64,000 nt of DNA, taken from contig CAJVZH010000004.1 of NCBI GenBank assembly GCA_913020715.1, positions 1 to 64,000 of the forward strand, written 5' to 3'. How positions within the stretch are numbered: position 1 is the first letter of the stretch; each line of letters opens with the position of its first letter. Under the pieces are notes generated by a model, which saw only the letters and a list, made by a program, of their open reading frames with translations, was not told the DNA's origin and searched no databases. Made by a program: the position numbers and the translations under genes. Positions 37,155 to 46,504 of this stretch are shown in pieces. The stretch comes from an uncultured Gammaproteobacteria bacterium (lineage in GTDB: Bacteria > Pseudomonadota > Gammaproteobacteria > PS1 > Pseudothioglobaceae).

Positions 37155-38899
37155 ATTGATTCTGGCGCACTCACCCCTAATAAAGACAAGCCATTCACCA
37201 GCACTTGTTTGCTAGCGACAACCAGAGCAAGCCTAGCTTGCGTCAAAGGCTCATCGTCCACCAAGAAAAGGCAGGCGTTGTAGTAGCTGTGAAAACACGA
37301 CGCCAAATCTTTCAAATAATACGCCAACTGATGCGGCTCGTATTGCAATGCCGAAGACTCGACTACGCCCTTATAGCGACTCAGCTCCTTTAACAGAGAT
37401 TTTTCGCTTTCTTCAACAAGCAGAGATAAATCTGCATCACTGGCATTCACTGTAATTTCTTTTTCGTCGGCTTGCTTAAGCACCGAGCAAATCCTAGCGT
37501 GTGCGTATTGAATATAAAACACGGGATTTTCATTGGTTTTTGCTTTGGCTAAATCAAGATCGAAATCCATGTGCTGTTCTGACCGCCTCATCACATAGAA
37601 AAAACGTGCCGCATCGTTACCGACTTCATTGCGCAACTCTTCAAGCGTTACAAACGAACCACTACGAGTTGACATTTGAACTTTTTTGCCGCCGCGATAC
37701 AAGTTGGCAAATTGCACCAACAAAATTTCTAGCTTTTCGGGGTCGTGATTAAGCGCCGCAATAGAGGCTTTTACTCTGGCGATATAGCCGTGATGGTCAG
37801 CACCCCAAATGTTGACAACCTTGTCATAGCCACGATCAAACTTTTCTAAATGATAGGCGATATCAGAGGCGAAATAAGTGTGTATACCGTTATCTCTAAC
37901 AACCACTCGATCTTTCTCGTCATCGTAATCCGTTGTCTTAAACCACAAAGCGCCGTCTTTTTCGTAGATGTGGCCAGTTTTTTGCAAAGTATCGGTGGTG
38001 CCTTTAGCCAAGCCACTGTCAATCAGAGACTGCTCTGAAAACCATTGCTGATAGTCAACACCAAATTCAGCTAAATCGCTTTTAATGCCGCCAAGAATCG
38101 AATCAATTCCCACTCTGAAAACAGCCTGATATCCTTCGCCTAATAGCTGCTTAGAGCGAGCAACAAGTGCATCGATGTGCGCCTCTTTGTCGCCACCTTC
38201 GGCTTCGTCTTTGCAAATATCCTCAAACAATCCTGCAGCACTTTTGCGCCAGCGCTCGCCATACTCAGCGACAACACTTTTGGCAATATCTTGAATATAA
38301 TCACCCTGATAGCCATTGTCTGGGAACCTTAGTTCTTCGCCAAAAATAGACAAATAGCGCAGAAAGATACTGACGGTTAGAATATCCATTTGCCTGCCGG
38401 CATCATTGACATAATATTCGTTATCAACTTCAAAACCCACGGCTCGCATAAGATTAGCGATCGTTGCGCCATAAGCCGCACCTCGACCATGACCAACATG
38501 CAGTGGGCCCGTTGGATTGGCAGAAACAAACTCAAGTAGGACTCTTTTGCCCATGCCCACATCAGAAAGTCCGTAGTCATCGGCAGATGTCAATATTTCA
38601 GTGACGATAGCACTGCTTGACGCATCAGACAAAAAGAAATTGATAAATCCAGGGCCGGCAATTTCAGTTTTTCTGATTAGCGGCGAATTACTGAGTTTGG
38701 CGATTATTTGCTCAGCCAGTACTTTTGGTGCACACTTTGCTTGCTTGGCTAGCATCAAGGCAACATTTGTTGCGTAATCACCGTGGGCCTTGTCTTTGGT
38801 GTGGTTTAATCGAACTTGAGTAGGCAATTCACTAATAACGCCATCAGCCAACAACGCGCTCAAACTTTGAATAAGTAACTCTTGTAACTGTTCTTTCAT
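37151..38899 (-). CDS. argS: arginyl-tRNA synthetase
   Basis: A class I synthetase charging tRNA-Arg. The 582-aa protein has an N-terminal additional domain, the HIGH-type [12 protein letters not shown] (after [10 protein letters not shown]), [28 protein letters not shown] in the KMSKS place, and a C-terminal anticodon-binding helical domain ending in [10 protein letters not shown]. Translationally coupled to the downstream helicase-nuclease gene. Confidence 0.97.
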   Translation of the reverse strand: MKEQLQELLIQSLSALLADGVISELPTQVRLNHTKDKAHGDYATNVALMLAKQAKCAPKVLAEQIIAKLSNSPLIRKTEIAGPGFINFFLSDASSSAIVTEILTSADDYGLSDVGMGKRVLLEFVSANPTGPLHVGHGRGAAYGATIANLMRAVGFEVDNEYYVNDAGRQMDILTVSIFLRYLSIFGEELRFPDNGYQGDYIQDIAKSVVAEYGERWRKSAAGLFEDICKDEAEGGDKEAHIDALVARSKQLLGEGYQAVFRVGIDSILGGIKSDLAEFGVDYQQWFSEQSLIDSGLAKGTTDTLQKTGHIYEKDGALWFKTTDYDDEKDRVVVRDNGIHTYFASDIAYHLEKFDRGYDKVVNIWGADHHGYIARVKASIAALNHDPEKLEILLVQFANLYRGGKKVQMSTRSGSFVTLEELRNEVGNDAARFFYVMRRSEQHMDFDLDLAKAKTNENPVFYIQYAHARICSVLKQADEKEITVNASDADLSLLVEESEKSLLKELSRYKGVVESSALQYEPHQLAYYLKDLASCFHSYYNACLFLVDDEPLTQARLALVVASKQVLVNGLSLLGVSAPESM

Positions 38900-39002
38900 A
38901 TCACCTGCAGGATTGTATTTCGACCGAATATAGCCAACATTTTAGTTTATCTAGATGTTAAATTCTCAAAATGTCTGACTATGCTGGTACATTTAACGAA
39001 GT

Positions 39003-41738
39003 TTAATGCGCCTCTTGCCAATTATCGGCAATGCCAACATCAACCACCAATGGAATATCCAGCTCTACAGCGTCTTCCATCTTGGTGCGAATCACCTCTG
39101 CGTAAACCTGTGCTTTGTCAGTGGGCATTTCAAACACCAGTTCATCGTGCACTTGCATTAGCATCTGAACGCCGTTATTCTCGGCGTCGATCCATGCTTG
39201 AATATCCAGCATAGCTTTTTTAATAATGTCGGCTGAAGAGCCTTGCATCGGTGCGTTAATTGCCGTGCGCAGGGCGTGCTGTTGCAGCATTTTATTCTTA
39301 GCGTTAACTTGCGGCAAGTACAGTCGTCTTCCTTCAATCGTCTCGACAAAGCCCAGCTCTTTGGCCTTTTCTTTGGTGGAATCCATATACTTCAGAACGC
39401 CAGGATAATTTTCAAAATAGGCGTCGATATACTCTTTCGCCTCAGTGCGCGAAACATCAATTTGTTTAGCCAGGCCAAAGGCGCTCATGCCGTAAATCAG
39501 ACCAAAGTTAATTGCCTTGGCATTGCGACGCTGATCTTTACTGACCTCATTCAGTGGCGTGGCGAACATTTGCGCAGCGGTCGCACTATGAACATCAACA
39601 TTGTTGTTAAAGGCCTCCACAAGACTTTTGTCTTTAGAAATATGCGCCATAATTCTCAGCTCAATCTGAGAATAGTCTGCGGCAACGATTATATTGCCTT
39701 CACTTGCTACGAAAGCACTGCGAATGCGCGCGCCCTGTTCAGAGCGAATCGGAATATTCTGCAAGTTCGGCTTCGAGGAGGACAGTCGCCCAGTGGCTGT
39801 TACCGCTTGGTGATACGATGTGTGCAAGCGCCCCGTTCGGGCATTAATTTGCCTTGGCAAGGCCTCAAGGTAGGTCGAATTTAATTTTGTCAGTGTTCGG
39901 TACGACATAATCAAATCCACCAAAGGATGGTCGAGTAATTTTAGCGCCTCTTCGTTAGTAGATGGCTGGCCCTTGGGTGTTTTCTTCTTGGGCTCGAGTC
40001 CAAGACCTTCCTCGCTAAAAAGTATTTGTTGAATTTGTTTTGGCGATTCTAAATTAAACTCATCACCCGCAATGTCAAAAGCTTGCGCTTGAATCTTAGC
40101 CATTTCGGCTTTTATTTGCACCTGTTGATTGTACAAAGAAGCCACATCAATCAGCGCGCCATTGCGCTCAAGCTTGAGCATGATTTTTACCAGTGGCAAC
40201 TCCAGCGTTCGGTACAAGGTTTGCAATTTAGGGTATTGGCCCATTTTTTCTTCTAGAACTTTATTCAGCTCATGGGTAACAATAACGTCCTCACAAGCAT
40301 ATGGTGCTGCTTGATCAAGGCTGACTTCATTAAAACTGAGTTGTTTTTTTCCTTTACCAGCAACATCAGAGAAATGTATGGTTGTATGACCCAAGTAAAA
40401 CTCAGACAAATCATCCATATTGTGTCGCGTTGCCACCGAATTGAGGCAGTACGACTTAACCATGGTGTCATCAACAATACCATTTAAATCGATATCAACG
40501 TTGGCCAACACATGGGCATCATATTTTAGGTTTTGACCAATTTTGCCAATCTTAGCATTTTCAAGAATGGGTTTGAGAGACGTCAAAGTCGCTTGCCTTG
40601 ATAATTGTGCTGGCGCATCTATGTAGTCATGCGCAACCGGAAGATAGTAACTTTGTTTGTCGATTAAAAAGACGAAGCCAACAATTTGCGCCTCCATATA
40701 ATCCAGACTATTAGTCTCCAAATCAAAGACAAACGATTTACAAGCCATCAATTGCTTTAATAAATCGTCAAAGTCGCTTTGGCTAAGAATAAGATTTTGC
40801 GAGTAGCCTTGCAGTAATTCACTGTTCTCGAGGATTTTTTCCTCAACTTCAGTTGGCGCTTCAACTTGGGCTGTTGCTGGCGCTTGTCCCGCATCACCCA
40901 ATTGTCTTAGCCACATAGAAAAGCCGTATTCTTGGTAGAGCTCGGCAAGTGCCGCCGAGTCTTCGCCAGGCTCTTCGGAGAAAATATCAATGGGGATTTC
41001 AACATCAAATTTAAGTTGTACTAGCCTGTTTGACAACGCCAAAAGATCAAAAGAGGCGCGCAGCTTTTCACCTACTTTGCCACCTACTTTGTCAGCATTG
41101 GCCTTAACACCTGCAAGATTACTGTAAGCACCCAACCATTTGGCAGCAGTTTTTGGCCCAACACTAGGCACTCCAGGAATATTATCGGCGCTATCGCCGG
41201 TAAGTGCCAACAAGTCAGAAACTTGATGCGGCTCAACACCCATCTTTTCTTTAACAAGAGCATCATCATAAAGCTTACCCTTCATGTCCAATTGCTTGAC
41301 GTTGTCACTGACCAATTGAAATAAATCTTTATCGCCACTGGCAACAATGGTGGCTATTTTTTTTGCATCGGCTTGTGCCGCCAATGTCGCAATGACATCG
41401 TCTGCTTCAACACCATCGACACAGAGAAAATGAAAGCCCATTGCTCGAACCATTTTATAAAGTGGCTCGATTTGAATAATCAGGTCATCCTCTGCAGGCT
41501 TCCGGTGGGCTTTATACTCAGAATACATTTCGTGGCGGAAGTTTGAGCCTTTGGCGTCAAAAATCATTATGATTTTTGCCCCGCTGTATTGGCGCTGCAG
41601 ATGCTTTATGGCGTTAATGACGCCAAACATCGCTCCAGTGGGAAAGCCCGAATCGTTGCTTAAATTTTGAGAAAGTGTTGAGAAGTACGAGCGGAATAAA
41701 AATGCAGATCCGTCGACTAGAATAAGTTGGTGAGCCAT
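39003..41738 (-). CDS. polA: DNA polymerase I
   Basis: Removes RNA primers and fills gaps in replication and repair. The 911-aa protein has three parts: a 5'-3' exonuclease/flap domain (LILVDGSAFLFRSYF at the start, VASGDKDLFQLV, GVPSVGPKTAAKWL), a 3'-5' exonuclease with intact acidic residues (FVFDLETNSLDY), and the family A polymerase (AADYSQIELRIMAHIS, RRNAKAINFGLIYGMSAFGLA, MQVHDELVFE). Length is normal. Divergent from the znuC-like gene. Confidence 0.97.
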   Translation of the reverse strand: MAHQLILVDGSAFLFRSYFSTLSQNLSNDSGFPTGAMFGVINAIKHLQRQYSGAKIIMIFDAKGSNFRHEMYSEYKAHRKPAEDDLIIQIEPLYKMVRAMGFHFLCVDGVEADDVIATLAAQADAKKIATIVASGDKDLFQLVSDNVKQLDMKGKLYDDALVKEKMGVEPHQVSDLLALTGDSADNIPGVPSVGPKTAAKWLGAYSNLAGVKANADKVGGKVGEKLRASFDLLALSNRLVQLKFDVEIPIDIFSEEPGEDSAALAELYQEYGFSMWLRQLGDAGQAPATAQVEAPTEVEEKILENSELLQGYSQNLILSQSDFDDLLKQLMACKSFVFDLETNSLDYMEAQIVGFVFLIDKQSYYLPVAHDYIDAPAQLSRQATLTSLKPILENAKIGKIGQNLKYDAHVLANVDIDLNGIVDDTMVKSYCLNSVATRHNMDDLSEFYLGHTTIHFSDVAGKGKKQLSFNEVSLDQAAPYACEDVIVTHELNKVLEEKMGQYPKLQTLYRTLELPLVKIMLKLERNGALIDVASLYNQQVQIKAEMAKIQAQAFDIAGDEFNLESPKQIQQILFSEEGLGLEPKKKTPKGQPSTNEEALKLLDHPLVDLIMSYRTLTKLNSTYLEALPRQINARTGRLHTSYHQAVTATGRLSSSKPNLQNIPIRSEQGARIRSAFVASEGNIIVAADYSQIELRIMAHISKDKSLVEAFNNNVDVHSATAAQMFATPLNEVSKDQRRNAKAINFGLIYGMSAFGLAKQIDVSRTEAKEYIDAYFENYPGVLKYMDSTKEKAKELGFVETIEGRRLYLPQVNAKNKMLQQHALRTAINAPMQGSSADIIKKAMLDIQAWIDAENNGVQMLMQVHDELVFEMPTDKAQVYAEVIRTKMEDAVELDIPLVVDVGIADNWQEAH

Positions 41739-41819
41739 TACATAATTTTACCAACAATATCCTCAAGCCACAGCACAAAGCAATGCTTTTGCGCTTATCT
41801 AAAGATATAAAATATCAGC

Positions 41820-42539
41820 ATGTCAGATGCGCTAATCACCGCCCAAAATATTACCTTAACCCATCAAGGGAAGAACATACTTGATGACGTCAGCTTTACC
41901 CTTCAACCGGGTGAGTTTATTACCTTGATCGGACCAAATGGCGCTGGCAAAAGCTCTTTGATTAAAGTGCTATTAGGCTTGATTAAACAAGATAGTGGCA
42001 AAATTAAACACTCCAAATCAATGCGTCTTGGCTACACACCACAACTTTTTACCCCCAATCCTTTTATCCCGATTTCTGTTGTCGACTTCTTAACACTCAA
42101 CCAAAAAGTAGAAAAACCCTTTATCAAGGAGACTGCTGAAACCACAGGGGTTGCCACCTTGCTCAACTCGCCCCTCAAAGACTTGTCCGGCGGTGAATTA
42201 CAAAAGGTACTGTTAACGCGAGCCTTGATGAACAAACCCAATGTCTTGATTTTGGACGAGCCCGCACAAAACCTAGATGTTGACGGCCAGATGCAGCTCT
42301 ACCAATTGATTCAAGATATTCACCAACAACAAAACTGTGCAATCCTAATGGTTTCGCACGACTTGCACCGAGTTATGAAAGAGTCCAGCCAAGTGCTTTG
42401 TCTTTATCATCATATTTGCTGCAAAGGCCACCCAGAAGCCATCCTCAAAGACGAGCAATTTAACGACCTCTTTGCCGATCAAATGACCGAATTAATGGCG
42501 ACCTACGAACACCACCACAACCACCATCACGACCACTAG
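41820..42539 (+). CDS. ZnuC-like metal ABC transporter ATP-binding protein
   Basis: A 239-aa ABC ATPase with Walker A GPNGAGKSS (about residues 39-47), signature LSGGELQK, Walker B VLILDEPAQNLD and switch His in MVSHDLHRVM. CCKGHPEAIL and a histidine-rich tail (EHHHNHHHDH) match ZnuC, which powers zinc uptake with ZnuB and ZnuA. Neither a permease nor a binding protein gene is adjacent: dapD follows, 65 bp on. No clear Zur box was identified in the 81-bp gap to polA. Confidence 0.85.
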   Translation: MSDALITAQNITLTHQGKNILDDVSFTLQPGEFITLIGPNGAGKSSLIKVLLGLIKQDSGKIKHSKSMRLGYTPQLFTPNPFIPISVVDFLTLNQKVEKPFIKETAETTGVATLLNSPLKDLSGGELQKVLLTRALMNKPNVLILDEPAQNLDVDGQMQLYQLIQDIHQQQNCAILMVSHDLHRVMKESSQVLCLYHHICCKGHPEAILKDEQFNDLFADQMTELMATYEHHHNHHHDH

Positions 42540-42547
42540 CAGGGAGG

Positions 42548-42576
42548 GTGACTAAAAATCATCTCGCTGGTATAAT
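42548..42576 (+). promoter_or_regulatory. promoter of dapD
   Basis: -35 GTGACT (42548-42553), a 17-bp spacer, and a perfect -10 TATAAT (42571-42576), 28 bp before the dapD ATG. Confidence 0.6.
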
Positions 42577-42604
42577 GCCTTCTTTTTTTATACGATAACA
42601 AATT

Positions 42605-43420
42605 ATGAAGGACATCATCGAAGCGGCTTTTGAAGATCGCGCCCACATCACTCCAGACTCTGCCCCTCAAGAAGTAAGGGATGCGGTTACTGAAGCGATC
42701 CATTTACTCGATTCTGGAAAAGCAAGAGTTGCGGAGCAAAAAGGTGTTGGTGAATGGGTGGTTAACGAATGGCTTAAAAAAGCGGTACTACTGTCTTTCA
42801 GATTAGAAGACAACGCCGTGATGCAAGCAGGTTACACGCAGTTCTTTGATAAGGTTCCTTCAAAGTTTGCCAATACAACGACTGAGGAATTCCAGGCAGC
42901 GGGCGTACGTGTGGTGCCACCAGCAACGGCAAGACGTGGCTCTTATATTGCGCCAAACACCGTTTTAATGCCCTCTTACGTTAATATCGGTGCATATGTC
43001 GATTCTGGCGCAATGGTTGACACATGGGCAACTGTTGGCTCTTGTGCGCAAATTGGTAAAAATGTACACCTTTCTGGCGGTGTTGGTATCGGTGGTGTTT
43101 TAGAGCCATTACAAGCCAGCCCTACAATTATTGAAGACAACTGCTTTATCGGCGCTCGCTCTGAAGTGGTCGAAGGCGTGATTGTTGAAGAAGGCGCGGT
43201 AATTTCAATGGGCGTCTACATTGGTCAGTCAACGAAAATCTTTAACCGTGAAACCGGTGAAATCACTTACGGTCGTATTCCGGCTGGCTCAGTGGTTGTT
43301 TCTGGAAACTTACCTTCTAGCGATGGTAGCTACTCACTTTACTGTGCGGTAATCGTGAAGCAAGTGGATGCCAAGACAAGATCAAAGGTTGGTATTAATG
43401 AGTTGCTTCGGGGCATTTAA
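42605..43420 (+). CDS. dapD: tetrahydrodipicolinate N-succinyltransferase
   Basis: Adds succinyl to tetrahydrodipicolinate in the succinylase branch of lysine and diaminopimelate synthesis. The 271-aa protein has an N-terminal helical domain and a left-handed beta-helix of hexapeptide repeats ([43 protein letters not shown]), the DapD signature. It has its own promoter and a strong terminator, so it is probably monocistronic. Confidence 0.97.
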   Translation: MKDIIEAAFEDRAHITPDSAPQEVRDAVTEAIHLLDSGKARVAEQKGVGEWVVNEWLKKAVLLSFRLEDNAVMQAGYTQFFDKVPSKFANTTTEEFQAAGVRVVPPATARRGSYIAPNTVLMPSYVNIGAYVDSGAMVDTWATVGSCAQIGKNVHLSGGVGIGGVLEPLQASPTIIEDNCFIGARSEVVEGVIVEEGAVISMGVYIGQSTKIFNRETGEITYGRIPAGSVVVSGNLPSSDGSYSLYCAVIVKQVDAKTRSKVGINELLRGI

Positions 43421-43438
43421 TACAAAAATCCTAGACAC

Positions 43439-43466
43439 AAAAAACCCGCCTTTCGGCGGGTTTTTT
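43439..43466. terminator. bidirectional Rho-independent terminator
   Basis: CCCGCC-TTTC-GGCGGG with six A on the left and six T on the right. It serves dapD on the plus strand and, by symmetry, the small membrane protein gene on the minus strand, whose stop is 21 bp away. Confidence 0.92.
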
Positions 43467-43486
43467 ATTGAGTCACTTATGTTATA

Positions 43487-43708
43487 TTAGCTACGTGTAA
43501 AAATTGCATAGATAACAGCAATAGATGCCAAGCCGACTAAGCCTTGAGCGCCAAGGTTACCAACAATTGTAGTGATAGTACCTACGACATCACCACCCAT
43601 AAAGTCAGTTGTTCCTGGAAAAATTACCTGAAGTACAACAGCTAATGCAATGATTGCAATACCTGCTTCTGTTAACTTTTTAGCCCAAACTACTATATTG
43701 TCTAACAT
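43487..43708 (-). CDS. small two-helix membrane protein, unknown function
   Basis: A 73-aa protein: an amphipathic start (MLDNIVVWAKKLTEAG), a first membrane helix (about 15-31, IAIIALAVVLQVIFP), a glycine/threonine-rich middle (TTDFMGGDVVGTITTIVGNLG) and a second helix (about 54-71, AQGLVGLASIAVIYAIF). No cysteine or known motif; I do not recognise a family. Every expression signal is strong: a consensus -35, four phased A-tracts upstream, a 5' UTR hairpin, a GGGAGAG ribosome site and a strong terminator. This points to an abundant envelope protein. It is monocistronic between dapD and ubiA. Confidence 0.8.
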   Translation of the reverse strand: MLDNIVVWAKKLTEAGIAIIALAVVLQVIFPGTTDFMGGDVVGTITTIVGNLGAQGLVGLASIAVIYAIFTRS

Positions 43709-43734
43709 ATTGTCTCTCCCATAGTTTTAAAAGA

Positions 43735-43758
43735 CAATCAGCATTTATTTGCTGATTG
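43735..43758 (-). promoter_or_regulatory. 5' UTR hairpin of the small membrane protein mRNA
   Basis: CAATCAGCA and TGCTGATTG are perfect 9-bp arms around a 6-nt loop, about 27 bp before the start codon and right at the predicted 5' end of the transcript. Such a 5' stem often protects an mRNA from decay; no U-run follows, so it is not a terminator. Confidence 0.7.
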
Positions 43759-43764
43759 CTGCAC

Positions 43765-43793
43765 TTTTTATAGTAGCAAAAACTCTATGTCAA
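43765..43793 (-). promoter_or_regulatory. promoter of the small membrane protein gene
   Basis: On the minus strand: a perfect -35 TTGACA (43788-43793), then -10 TAAAAA at 17 bp (43765-43770) or TATAAA at 15 bp (43767-43772). Upstream lie the phased A-tracts. Confidence 0.75.
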
Positions 43794-43804
43794 GTTTATT
43801 TGAG

Positions 43805-43841
43805 AAAAAAATGCTAAAAAACACCAAAAAATACCAAAAAA
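43805..43841 (-). promoter_or_regulatory. four A-tracts phased at 10 bp upstream of the -35 (bent DNA / UP-like element)
   Basis: Runs of A at 43805-43811, 43816-43821, 43826-43831 and 43836-43841 start at intervals of 11, 10 and 10 bp, with their distal edges exactly 10 bp apart, ending 12 bp upstream of the -35 box. Helically phased A-tracts bend DNA, and AT-rich tracts here can contact the RNA polymerase alpha subunit. Confidence 0.7.
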
Positions 43842-43878
43842 TCGCTCAAATGTTGTGAAAAAACAACATATTTATTCT

Positions 43879-44721
43879 CTAGAGTGGCAGCGAAGCTAAG
43901 ATGCCCGCAAACAGCGCCATACCAATGTAATGGTTATGTAAAAATGCCTTAAAACAGGCTGTTTTTTGACGATTTTTGATCAAAAACTGGTGGTAAATCA
44001 TTAGTATCGAAATAATTAATGCAGAAAGTTGGTAAAAAAGCCCTAAATCGAATAAATTGCCAATTTTTAAGAAGACTACCAGCAGCAAAATTTGTAGAAT
44101 TCCGATGATAATTCGGTCATATTTAGCAAATAAAATGGCTGTTGACTTCACCCCAATCTTGAGATCCTCTTCACGATCAGCCATGGCATACATGGTGTCA
44201 TAGATCAGCGTCCAGACAATATTAGCTGCAAATAGCCAATACGCCTCCACTGGAACCTCGCCCCTTTGTGCACTAAACGCCATCAACACGCTCATGCCAA
44301 AAGCAAGTCCTAGAACAAACTGTGGCAGCTGAATACAGCGCTTAGTAAATGGATAAAGAGCTGCAAGCGCAACAGCCACGAATGACAGCTGAATAGTTAA
44401 CGTATTAGTCAGTAGCACCAAGCCAAAGGCCGACAAAATTAATACGAAAAACAAAAGTAAAGCACTTTTAGAACTAACTTCGCCCGAGGCAATGGGGCGA
44501 TTCTGTGTACGCTCAACGTGCTTATCAATTTCACGGTCAGCATAATCATTAATGATGCACCCAGCGCTGCGCATCACGATAACACCAAGCGTAAATATAA
44601 CCAGTAAGTCAACATCTGGCCATCCGCCTGCGGCCAGAAATAGGGCCCAATAAGTTGGCCACAGCAACAAGTAAATGCCCACTGGCTTATCAAGACGCAT
44701 TAAGCGAAAATAGGCACTCAC
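43879..44721 (-). CDS. ubiA: 4-hydroxybenzoate polyprenyltransferase
   Basis: Prenylates 4-hydroxybenzoate in ubiquinone synthesis, in the inner membrane. The 280-aa protein has multiple membrane helices and the two Asp-rich motifs binding Mg-diphosphate: NDYADREIDKHVERTQNRPIASG and YDTMYAMADREEDLKIGVKSTA. The start is GTG overlapping the rluC stop (GTGA). It is the last gene of the mnmG-rsmG-tatD-rluC-ubiA run. Confidence 0.96.
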   Translation of the reverse strand: MSAYFRLMRLDKPVGIYLLLWPTYWALFLAAGGWPDVDLLVIFTLGVIVMRSAGCIINDYADREIDKHVERTQNRPIASGEVSSKSALLLFFVLILSAFGLVLLTNTLTIQLSFVAVALAALYPFTKRCIQLPQFVLGLAFGMSVLMAFSAQRGEVPVEAYWLFAANIVWTLIYDTMYAMADREEDLKIGVKSTAILFAKYDRIIIGILQILLLVVFLKIGNLFDLGLFYQLSALIISILMIYHQFLIKNRQKTACFKAFLHNHYIGMALFAGILASLPL

Positions 44722-45653
44722 AGCTTTTTCAAGAAATCTTCAAGCTCAACAGGCAATGGCGCAATGACTTTTTGAATTTCATTAGTTGTCGGATTGGTAA
44801 AGGTGAGGGCCTTGGCATGAAGGAATAATCGATTGAGCCCTTTGGCTTTCATTTGTGTATCAAACTGACGATCGCCGTATTTATCGTCCTGAGCGATTGG
44901 GTGACCCGTGTGTTTGGCATGCACGCGAATTTGGTGCGTTCTACCGGTTTCAATCACCACCTCAACAAGTGAAGCACTAAAATCCTCATGATGATAGTTC
45001 TTCAATGGATGAAAGTGGCTGAGCGACTCCTTGCCTTTGCTGTCAATCACACTGTAACGAGAGTTCTGGAAAATAGGTGCGTCAACTGTATGCCGTTTTT
45101 TACTCCAAGACCCTTGAACCAAAGCAACATAGCGCTTTTCCATCTGATGTTTTGTAAGTTGTTCGTGCAAAGCCTTTAATACCGAGCGTTTTTTTGCCAA
45201 AATCAAAACACCCGAAGTGGCACGGTCAAGTCGATGCACAAGTTCAATCGGACGATTGAAATCAGCCTTTAATGCCTCAATAATACCAATGCCAATACCG
45301 CTGCCGCCATGCACCGCCATGCCGCTTTTCTTGTTAATAACCATCAGCCCTTTATCTTCATAAAGTATGGAGTCATGCAAGGTTTCGATCATGCCGGCAG
45401 AAGGTTTGTGCTCTTTTTCCGCAGCAAGTCTAATCGGCGGTATTCGAACAACATCTTCGAGCTGTAATTTATACTCGGCCTTTTTACGCCCCTTATTCAC
45501 GCGCACCTCGCCTTTACGAATAAGACGATAAATGTGTGACTTGGGCACGCCCTTAAGTTGCTTTAGAAGGAAATTATCTAGGCGTTGGCCAATCGAAAAT
45601 TCGTCAACAGTGGCCAATTTAACCGAGTTGTGTACAGACGGTTGATCGCTCAT
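44718..45653 (-). CDS. rluC: 23S rRNA pseudouridine synthase (RluC family)
   Basis: A 311-aa enzyme with an N-terminal S4 RNA-binding domain (FSIGQRLDNFLLKQLKGVPKSHIYRLIRKGEVRVN) and the RsuA/RluA catalytic domain with LVHRLDRATSGVLILAK (catalytic Asp), and RTHQIRVHAKHTGHPIAQDDKYG. The S4 plus RluA architecture and KGRKKAEYKL loop favour RluC (positions 955, 2504, 2580 of 23S rRNA in E. coli) over RluD. Its ATG shares one base with the tatD stop (TAATG). Confidence 0.9.
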   Translation of the reverse strand: MSDQPSVHNSVKLATVDEFSIGQRLDNFLLKQLKGVPKSHIYRLIRKGEVRVNKGRKKAEYKLQLEDVVRIPPIRLAAEKEHKPSAGMIETLHDSILYEDKGLMVINKKSGMAVHGGSGIGIGIIEALKADFNRPIELVHRLDRATSGVLILAKKRSVLKALHEQLTKHQMEKRYVALVQGSWSKKRHTVDAPIFQNSRYSVIDSKGKESLSHFHPLKNYHHEDFSASLVEVVIETGRTHQIRVHAKHTGHPIAQDDKYGDRQFDTQMKAKGLNRLFLHAKALTFTNPTTNEIQKVIAPLPVELEDFLKKL

Positions 45654-46420
45654 TAGAAAAAAAGACGCCTAAAGTTGTTGGTTGTTGTTTCGGCAATTGC
45701 TTCAATACTAGAGCCTCGCACTTCGGCTAATTTTTCAGCAACATGATAAGTAAACGCCGGGCTATTCGGTCGACCACGATGTGGCATCGGCGTCAAATAA
45801 GGTGAATCAGTTTCTACCAAAAGCCGATCTTCGGGTACTTTTTTGGCAACTTCTCGCAAATCTTTGGCGCTATTAAAAGTCAGAATACCAGAGAAAGAAA
45901 TGTAGAAGCCAAGATCCAGAGCGGCTTTTGCCGTTTCCCAATCCTCAGAAAAACAATGCATCACGCCTGCCTCTACCTTTTCTTCGCGCATAATGGCAAT
46001 GGTGTCTTTTTTCGCTTCACGCGTGTGAATAATCATCGGTTTTCTGGTGCGATTTGAGACTTCTATATGGCGACGAAAGCGGTCGCGTTGCCAGTCGGCC
46101 TCATCTTTTTTAATATGGAAATAATCCAAGCCGGTCTCTCCAATGGCAATCACCCGATCACTTTTTGAAAGCTCGATTAATTCATCAACACTGGGGTCTT
46201 TGCCATCCACCTCTGTTGGATGAACGCCGACAGAGGCATAAATACTTGGGTGCGCAAGAGCCAAATTATGGACGTCATCGAAATGCTCTAGATCAATACA
46301 AACGCACAAGAACTCGGTAACTGATAATTCTTTGGCATGCGCCAGCATGGATTCAATACTACCGCCAAAGGCGTCTAGATCAACACGGTCAATATGGCAA
46401 TGAGAGTCAACGATTTTCAT
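45653..46420 (-). CDS. TatD-family metal-dependent hydrolase (YcfH type)
   Basis: A 255-aa TIM-barrel amidohydrolase-like nuclease. Metal ligands appear in VDSHCHID (HxH), IGETGLDY, MIIHTREA, MHCFSED and VETDSPYL. TatD proteins are 3'-5' DNA exonucleases, and the YcfH branch is often next to housekeeping genes as here. It is preceded by an 84-bp gap holding a MITE-like element and followed without gap by rluC. Confidence 0.92.
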   Translation of the reverse strand: MKIVDSHCHIDRVDLDAFGGSIESMLAHAKELSVTEFLCVCIDLEHFDDVHNLALAHPSIYASVGVHPTEVDGKDPSVDELIELSKSDRVIAIGETGLDYFHIKKDEADWQRDRFRRHIEVSNRTRKPMIIHTREAKKDTIAIMREEKVEAGVMHCFSEDWETAKAALDLGFYISFSGILTFNSAKDLREVAKKVPEDRLLVETDSPYLTPMPHRGRPNSPAFTYHVAEKLAEVRGSSIEAIAETTTNNFRRLFF

Positions 46421-46433
46421 GGTATTTAATTAT

Positions 46434-46503
46434 GAGACCTTTTACACATTATTTATTCATCCTTATCGCTCAGCAAATTTTAAATGATTTGTGCAAAGAT
46501 CTC
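46434..46503. repeat. 70-bp MITE-like element with inverted ends
   Basis: Imperfect terminal inverted repeats GAGACCTTTTACACA (46434-46448) and, on the other strand, GAGATCTTTGCACA (46490-46503) bound 70 bp of AT-rich DNA between rsmG and tatD. Related copies lie at about 11944-11998 and 63188-63260. The ends recall those of some IS5-group elements, from memory and unverified. No clear target duplication was found. The element carries no ORF. Confidence 0.6.
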
Positions 46504-46504
46504 A

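Noticed and set aside
39243-39884. 213-aa plus-strand ORF opposite polA
   Set aside because: Long, but antisense to the conserved polymerase domain, low complexity of motifs, no ribosome site; an artefact of codon use on the other strand.
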